64,000 bases of DNA. Origin: Papaver somniferum (lineage: Eukaryota; Streptophyta; Magnoliopsida; Ranunculales; Papaveraceae). Numbering within the stretch: position 1 is the stretch's first letter; each line of letters begins with the position of its first letter. Location: assembly GCF_003573695.1 (NCBI RefSeq), contig NC_039362.1:5122088-5186087 (forward strand). Direction: 5' to 3'. Under the pieces are notes generated by a model. It was not told the DNA's origin. It made no database searches and saw only the letters and a program-made list of their open reading frames with translations. Positions 57,686 through 64,000 of the stretch are shown piece after piece. The translations under genes were made by a program, and so were the position numbers.

Positions 57686-60524
57686 TGTAGATGGTGGATT
57701 TTCGACAAAGGATAAATTCGTAAACTCATAATTATACGAAACACTGATTCAGCAATCGGACGTGAATATCGAGACACGAGTCTCTCATCGAATTCTCAAC
57801 AGAGTGTACTTTCTCTCAGAGTAAATGTAGATATGTAGTCTCACGACTGGACAACGGCATATCTCATGAATACTTAATACTTTCAGTGATTATTTCTATA
57901 AAGCATCACGTGATGGACGGCTCCTAGACAGCTTGCTCTGCTAGTATAGAGCGATAACGTCTTCAGGAACAAACAACGAGTTTACCCTGACTATATAAAG
58001 GATATGACTTATCAACAATCTCATATCGGGATGATTAATGCTCCTAGACAGCTTGCTCTGCTAGTATAGAGCCACAAAGTTAATTATTTCTAATTACAAT
58101 CGCTCCTATTCCATGGTCGAATCCACGACTGGTCCCATGGAATGACAATAACAATTGTTCAGATTCTATGATCGAATCCACAACTTGATCTCATAGAATA
58201 GCAATAACTATATTATCTCATTACTCCGATTTCATGATTGAATCCACAACTGGTCTCATAAATGGTAATAGATAAACCTTAATTACTCTGATTCTATGGT
58301 CGAATCTACGATCCCATGGAATGGTAATGCTCACTTTATTATTCTGAATTCGTAGTCGAATCCTCAGCTGATCCTATGAATTAATAATAAACATCTTATT
58401 ACTCAGTTTTTTGAATTATTCTCCACTGAATTCCACAATTAGTAATATATAATCAACAACCGGGCGTCTGAGCTACCTCTAAGTAAGCCCCGATTCAAAT
58501 GGTGAAGGTGTATTCAATGATGATACACTAACAGTCACCGCACGAACGAGTATTTCAAAAATACAACGAAACGATGAACCTATGCAAAATAGAGAAGAAA
58601 ATAATAAATAATTAAAATATTGACCAGGGTGCTGGGAGCACGGACACATGAACGACCGACCGTGTTGTGGTCAATCCCACGCCAGTTTTATATTTTTAAT
58701 GCATTATTTTCCATGATTTGATGAAAATTCTCTCATTTTATCAAATCTCCTTCGTCTTGAGGAAACTCCTCGGTTTCATGGTACTTCCATAAATCTATAA
58801 AAAATAATATAAAATTAAGAAAAGGAGTGTGGGGGGTGACCATTGGCCAGCCGGCCATGCCTTGGTCCCAACCGGCCCCACACCCACGGTTCCTTATTAT
58901 TTTATTATTATTATTTCTCTAATTTCATGAAAAAACTCCTTGATTTCATGGTATTTTGCACAAATCATCAAATAATAATAAAATAAAATAAACTATGAAA
59001 ACTTGTGGGACCGGGCCTTAGCCGGTCGGCCATGCCCTAGCCGGTCCCATACGCCCCTTTGTTTTATTGTTTTATTATTAGTTTTCCTTGAATTCATCAA
59101 ACTCCTTGATTTCATGGTATTTCTCTCAAATTAGGAAAAATTCCCTCAAATCATCAAAATACCTAAAAATATTTAAAAATTAGGAAAACTCGTGGGACCG
59201 GGCCCTAGCTGGCCAGCCATACCTTCCACGGTCCCACACGCCCTTGTTTTTTATTATTTTAATATTTTTGCTTCGTTGAACTCATGAAAACTCCTTTAAT
59301 TCATGAAAACTCCCAAAATTCATCAAATTTCTCAAAACTCATGAATTTTTCATAAAATCATCAAAATATTATAAAACAAAGGAAAAGGCACCACGGGACC
59401 GTGGTCACGACCGGCCGACCATGCCTTTACCACGGCGGTCCCACGCCTCCTCACTCCTTATTTTATAATTATTTTTCATCATCTCATGGTGTTTTCCTCA
59501 GTTTCGTCGAAACCTTAATTTTGGCATATTTTCTCGAATGGATGCTCAATTGCACGCCAGAAAATATCAAAATTCTCAGGACTGAGACGCGGACGCCTTG
59601 GGGACACGAGCACGCTATCTTGACCGAACAAGATTGGCTCTTTGGCTCACGAAAGCCGGTCCCATCAATTTTCACAGTTTTGACCTAATTTGCACAATTG
59701 CTCGTATTAGGTCCAAAACTCTCCCAAACACTTTGGATTTTCATGAAGTGGTCGTCAGGTGGTCACGGGACAACCCAGGGCCGGTTTTGTGACTCCATGG
59801 TCGGTCCCTCACATCGTCATAATTAATTAGGTTTTCTCACCTAAGGCTCAGACGAGCATTTTTGAATAAATGATTAAGCCAACATGTAATCATTCTTCCA
59901 CCAATAAATCGTCAACTCTTCAGGAGTTCTTAGTATTTTCTCACGTGAGCATATGGACACTACATGTTTGATCCACGGTCCCATGTATTCGCTCCCTCCT
60001 TCGTCCCATGGTTCAAATTCTGACGAATCATGAATTGATCAAATTAGGGTTTCTGAATCCAAGGATCATCATTCCAGATTCTAACCTTAATAATTTTATG
60101 ATGACTTCATGGTCATTAATTTTATTAATTATGCTCGGTTCAACGACCATTATTCTAATTAATATTTTTGGCACGCTGCCAATCATCCATCAGACGAGCA
60201 ACACATGCTCAGACGACCAAATATTCAACAATTCATCACATGAGCAACACTTGCTCAGATGATAAATATTTGTTCAAACCAAGGAATATTAATTCAACAA
60301 TCAATATTCAACGATCCATCGAATGAGCAATACTTGCTCACTTCAATCGTAAGAACTATACCTCTGTCCATGACATGTTCATTCACGAGTTTCAAAATCA
60401 TGTTCAACTCAACGACTACATGGACTCATTGTCCCATCAAACCACGAAGTCAATTTACTAACAAACCACGAGACGTCAATCGTGTCACTTGGGGATTCAC
60501 TTAGGGTTTTGGTCTGGCGGTCTA
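57686..60524 (+). repeat. 3' LTR of gypsy copy C (truncated)
   Basis: It starts TGTAGATGGTGG, preceded by the purine tract AAGCAGTGGACTTAA. It is collinear with the first LTR, including minisatellite and GC modules, until about 60524, where it breaks into Cassandra sequence. Confidence 0.9.
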
Positions 60525-60633
60525 TCGCACTATATACAAGCCCAGATCTCCGACGTTCCATGCCCCTCATGAGAAGCACCTGGACCAACCCCGTCCAGCG
60601 TACCTTCCCAACCCCGGCAGGTGAACCGTCGTC

Positions 60634-60646
60634 GGCTCTGATACCA
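60634..60646 (-). other. Primer binding site of Cassandra (initiator tRNA-Met)
   Basis: The minus strand reads TGGTATCAGAGCC, two bases inside the LTR. Confidence 0.9.
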
Positions 60647-60751
60647 TTTGTAATGACCCGTCCCTCCACAGATATTGTCCCCACTTATCCACTGCGGTTA
60701 TCCGGCAGTGTGGGGTTTTCAACGGGTATCGCGGTGGTAATCCAGCAGAAA

Positions 60752-60830
60752 CTTCCCGAATGGTCACCCATCCATGGATTACTCCCTCCTGAGCACGCTT
60801 AACTGCAGAGTTTTCTGCCAACTCTGGAGC
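60752..60830 (-). promoter_or_regulatory. 5S rRNA-derived RNA polymerase III promoter in Cassandra LTR
   Basis: The minus strand contains AGTTAAGCGTGCT (60792-60804), matching 5S box A, and GGATGGGTGACC (60762-60773), matching box C, at the 5S spacing, followed by GGGAAGT. The intervening bases differ from a true 5S gene and the 5' part is divergent, so this is an element promoter rather than a 5S gene. Confidence 0.85.
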
Positions 60831-60922
60831 CAATTGTGCTGAAAAGGTATCGGTGTTAGGAAAGGACAAATCATTACTTATATTCCATTCGTCCAAAAAC
60901 TGCCGAATATCGGGGTATTACA

Positions 60923-60927
60923 TGAAT
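60923..60927. repeat. Target-site duplication of Cassandra (right)
   Basis: TGAAT, matching 45998-46002. Confidence 0.8.
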
Positions 60928-61770
60928 TTTTTAGTCCAATTTGATTCCTGATAAGAGAAACTAAGTTAATTATGATCTTAGTTAGACTTATCAAAGTGGA
61001 GGTTTCGGTTATTCAAGTCTAATCGAATGCCTTAACAAGAAATGCTAGTTAACTAACCTAGTACTTGTCTTGTTTAAAAGGGAAAGGTCTAAGTTATATG
61101 GATAATTAGAGTCTGATGAGAAAAATAGAGTTATCTTTATTTTGGTCTTATCGATTGTATTTGTGCAATCGGTTTAGCAAAGGAACTAAGGTGCTTAGTC
61201 GATTTTTGGTTTGCTAAACTATTGGGGAAAATTGCTTCGGGAAATTGTTTCCTTGGTAACATATCAAAACAAATTTACTTTGTAGTTTCGGTTTTGATAT
61301 TGATTATCAAAAATGGTGTATGGAACCCTCGTTCTTAACTCTTATAGGTTGCAAGTCTTGTGAGATTTGTAAGATCCCTTCGGTTTGTACTTTATTTGCT
61401 CGTATCTTTGTCATTTTGTGACAAAAAGGGGGAGAAATATATGGAGTAAACAAGTGATATTGTTATTGATTTATATTGATTGGTATCACTAAGGGAAAGG
61501 ACATTGGTGCTTAAACCTTATATCTAACAAAAGAGTAAAGCATAGACTAAGGGGTAGTAGAATATCATATTAATAAGGGAATAACAAAGACGTGTGGATT
61601 TAAAATCTACCTATCTTACCTTTAGGGAGAGTATTAACTTTGTTATTATAATGTCAACAGCGACATTTATGGATTGAATGTATACAGGTTATTGTGTTGT
61701 TGAATTTGGGAATCAAGCGTATGTGTAATGAATTCTTGTAATTTGTTTATCCATATGATGTAAAAGTTTT
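60928..61770 (+). other. Element E internal 3' region, continued
   Basis: AT-rich and non-coding, with a polypurine tract GACAAAAAGGGGGAGAAA near 61421. The phrases resemble the 45640-45997 segment. It ends where the F-type LTR starts. Confidence 0.55.
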
Positions 61771-63224
61771 TGAAAAAGCGTGGGTACAACAACCTCGCCC
61801 AATATTTCAATTAGCAATCTGTATGGACTAACTCTAATATACTTTTAAGAGAATCAACTAGACAGTCAGACTCAATCTTAATAAAAAGTATATCAAGGAG
61901 TTAATATCTTTATCTATCGATTTGATCTTTACTCAAGCAAATGGAAATCTACGAGTCTTTATCAAATATGAGAGAGATAAACTTGGATGGTACCAAAGAC
62001 CAATATCCAAGTGTCAATCAATGTAAATCAACAACCAAAGGTTGGATATTCTAATTGATTGATCTTAACGCACAACCTGTGATATTTCAATTATATAAAA
62101 AAATATAATGCGGAATAAAAATAACAAAGACACCAGAAATTTTGTTAACGAGGAAACTCAAATGCAAAAAACCCCGGGACTTAGTCCATATTGAACACCA
62201 CACTGTATTAAGCCGCTACAGACACTAGCCTACTACAAACTAACTTCGGTCTGGACTGTAGTTGAACCCTAATCAATCTTACACTGATTCAAGGTACAAT
62301 TGCGCTCCTTATGTCTCTAATCCCAGAAGGATACCACACACTTGATTCCCTTAGATGATCTCACCCACAACTAAGAGTTGCTACGACCCAAAGTCGAAGA
62401 CTTTAATAAACAAATCTGTATCACACAGAAAAGTCTACGATGATAGATAAATCTGTCTCCCACAGATAAACCTATGAGTTTTGTTATGTTTTTTGATAAA
62501 TCAAGGTGAACAAGAACTAATTGATAACCCGGACTTATATTCCCGAAGAACAGCCTAGTATTATCAATCACCTCACAATAATCTAAATCGTATGGTAGCA
62601 TAACTAGATATTGTGGAATCACAAACGATGAGACGAAGATGTTTGTGATTTCTTTTTATCTTGCCCTATTGGAGATATAATCTCAAGTCAATTATTCAAT
62701 TGAACTCGTACGATAGAAAATGGCAAGATCAGATCGCTCAACTACAAGAAAGTATTTTCGTCTGGCTTCACAATCCCAATGAAGTCTTTAAGTCGTTAAC
62801 CTACAGGGTCTCGAGAAGAAACCTAAGGTTAAAGGAGAATCGGCTCTAGCAAAACCAACTAGTATCACACAGGAGGTGTGGGGATTATTTTTCCAGTTGC
62901 TAGATGTATCCTTTATATAGTTTTCAAATCAGGGTTTGCAATCCAAATTACCTTGGTAACAAAGCATTCAATATTCACCGTTAGATGAAAAACCTGATTC
63001 AACCAAGCTAATACCTTTCAACCGTTAGATCGAAACTTAGCTTGTCACACACAAATGAAATGTATTCATTTAGGTTTGAGTAACCATTCCTAAACGTGTA
63101 CACTTAGTTGGTTCGCAAATAGTTAACCAATGGTTAGCCATATGATCACTTTCATATCAACCACATTCATCTTTCTCATAACTAGTTCAAATGACTCATA
63201 AGAACTAGTTCAAGAGTTGTTCAA
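61771..63224 (-). repeat. Truncated F-family Copia LTR
   Basis: The minus-strand LTR end TTTTTCA lies at 61771. It is collinear but clearly diverged from the F1/F2 LTRs up to GTTGTTCAA near 63224. The first roughly 950 bp of the LTR, including the TGTTAGAG end, are missing. Divergence is higher than between F1 and F2, so this is an older relic. Confidence 0.8.
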
Positions 63225-63444
63225 AGTGGGGTAGCGAATACGGAAAAGAAACCCACTGTAATTCTAAATATCAATAAAATATCACCCCCCAAGGGGATTC
63301 GTCCATGGATGTAGGCAAACCATGCCGAACCACGTTAAACTTGTGTCTCTCATCTTTATGCTATTTTATGTTTTTAACCATGTTTTCATCAACAACACCA
63401 AAATTATCGTGTTTAGTGCCCGGAAATATTTATGGGTACAAACA
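63225..63444 (+). repeat. 3' end of a gypsy (Tat/Athila-type) LTR
   Basis: Contains CCATGGATGTAGGCA and CCGAACCACGTTAAAC, phrases common in the LTR ends of plant Tat/Athila elements, and ends ACAAACA next to a primer site. Its left boundary with the Copia LTR relic is abrupt. Confidence 0.65.
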
Positions 63445-63445
63445 T

Positions 63446-63463
63446 TGGCGCCGACTAAGGGGA
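63446..63463 (+). other. Primer binding site of the terminal gypsy element
   Basis: TGGCGCCGACTAAGGGGA directly after the LTR. It begins TGG as required; the tRNA identity is not certain. Confidence 0.65.
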
Positions 63464-64000
63464 CTACGAGAAAAATGATCGTGTTTTCCCGTTGAGAAAA
63501 GTAGTAAAAAAAGCTTCAAAATCGTGTTCGCGAGAAAGCAGTTTGAACGCTGTCAAAAAATTACTGCTGCAGTCCAGTTGATCGAAACTGTTGCAGTCCA
63601 GCTATGGTTGTAATTGCTGTAGTCCAGCTGATCACAGTTGCTGCAGACCATATAATCGCAGATACTGCAGTCCAGTTGATCGCAACTGCTGCAATCCAGA
63701 TTCACAGTTCAGGATCTGCTAAAACTATTATATTCGGAAACCACTAAAACTACATCACTATTAAGACCGATGAAACCACCCCTAGGACGTTCGGTCCACG
63801 GTAATAGATGGCGTAAAAACATCATCAAAATTGTTGCAGGATGTTAGGTCTGCAACATGATAGGGTCGAAAGTTCGTTGCAACTTCCACCAAGGATCGTC
63901 AAGGTTGCTGTTAAAAAAGACACAAAAAAAAAAAAACTCTTTAAAAGCATCAAGAAACTTCCAGTTTGGATGCTTTCGACAATTACTGATGCAGTCCAGT
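63464..64000 (+). mobile_element. Start of the internal region of a gypsy element
   Basis: Non-coding leader-type sequence with the 24-bp tandem repeat at 63566-63712. It continues beyond the window. No gag start is recognised before the edge. Confidence 0.55.
63566..63712 (+). repeat. 24-bp tandem repeat
   Basis: Six degenerate units of GCTGCAGTCCAGTTGATCGC type (63566, 63590, 63616, 63640, 63664, 63688). The pattern restarts at about 63984 at the window edge. The unit is a multiple of three, but the frame contains a stop, so coding is unlikely in this copy. Confidence 0.75.

Larger units (their letters stand above)
46071..60524 (+). mobile_element. Non-autonomous Ty3/gypsy copy C with antisense PMD gene
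   Basis: A plus-strand element of the same family as B: LTR 46071-49537, gag, protease-like region, integrase C-terminal tail, antisense PMD gene, then LTR 57686 to about 60524. The second LTR lacks its last roughly 620 bp; it breaks off in GGTCTGGCGGTCTA and continues into Cassandra internal sequence. No reverse transcriptase or integrase core is present. LTR divergence over the first 260 bp is about 3.5% by eye, lower than in B. Confidence 0.9.
60525..60922 (-). mobile_element. Cassandra element (5' LTR and internal part)
   Basis: On the minus strand: LTR 60922-60649 (274 bp, TGTAATACC...GGTCATTACA), then a primer site and about 110 bp of internal sequence. Together with 46003-46070 it is one element with TGAAT duplications. 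Its size, 5S-derived LTR and initiator-Met primer site are diagnostic of the terminal-repeat retrotransposon Cassandra, which has no coding capacity. Confidence 0.88.
41432..61770 (+). mobile_element. Copia element E (plus), interrupted by Cassandra and gypsy C
   Basis: The 5' LTR is 41432-44291, with primer site, gag-like ORF and 3' non-coding sequence up to 45997. The sequence resumes at 60928 after the Cassandra insertion and runs to 61770. No 3' LTR of this family follows; a minus-strand F-type LTR begins at 61771 instead. A polypurine tract (GACAAAAAGGGGGAGAAA) near 61421 supports the orientation. No pol domain is present. Confidence 0.75.

Noticed and set aside
60752..60830. A functional 5S rRNA gene
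   Set aside because: Only the promoter core is conserved; the 5' third and several helix positions do not match, and it lies inside a Cassandra LTR.
63566..63712. CRISPR-like array
   Set aside because: Units are contiguous with no unique spacers, and the context is a plant retrotransposon.

Overview
The window is plant nuclear DNA, almost certainly from an angiosperm with a large, repeat-rich genome; I cannot name the species. Nearly all of it consists of LTR retrotransposons inserted into one another. I recognise no intact host protein-coding gene. Evidence for a plant: Ty3/gypsy and Copia elements with 2.4-3.5 kb LTRs, a Cassandra element carrying 5S rRNA sequence in its LTR, a CACTA terminus, and plant mobile domain (PMD) coding sequence.

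Layout, left to right. (1) 1-2889: truncated gypsy copy A (minus), with broken gag and part of an LTR. (2) 2890-12457: Copia copy F1 (minus), Sirevirus-like. Its 3' LTR is truncated, a foreign solo LTR sits at 5716-7389, and its ORF is a coiled-coil protein. (3) 12458-14653: non-LTR DNA with a LINE RNase H relic and a leader-like stretch. (4) 14654-29016: complete gypsy copy B (minus), flanked by GGGAT duplications. (5) 29022-30368: continuation of the sequence that B interrupted. (6) 30369-40166: a small DNA transposon with 20-bp terminal inverted repeats and 8-bp duplications, split by complete Copia copy F2 (30932-39846, duplications ACTAT). (7) 40175-41144: a CACTA end. (8) 41432-61770: Copia element E (plus). 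It is interrupted by a Cassandra element (46003-60922, duplications TGAAT), which is itself interrupted by gypsy copy C (46071 to about 60524). (9) 61771-63224: truncated LTR of the F family. (10) 63225-64000: the start of another gypsy element with a 24-bp tandem repeat.

The most interesting component is the gypsy family of copies A, B and C. B and C encode gag, a protease-like region and an integrase C-terminal tail on the sense strand, but no reverse transcriptase, RNase H or integrase core, so they must move in trans. Between this block and the 3' LTR, both carry a gene in antisense orientation. That gene has its own TATA box, two 5'-UTR introns and several coding exons, and it encodes a PMD protein. 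Exon lengths and splice sites agree between B and C. B also has a 1.2-kb internal inversion that flips the protease/integrase-tail block.

The LTRs of this family contain a series of GC-rich inverted-repeat modules at roughly 160-210 bp spacing. By-eye LTR divergence suggests C moved more recently than F2, and F2 more recently than B. All coordinates of insertions and target-site duplications were read directly from the sequence; family assignments rest on motif recognition, not database searches.
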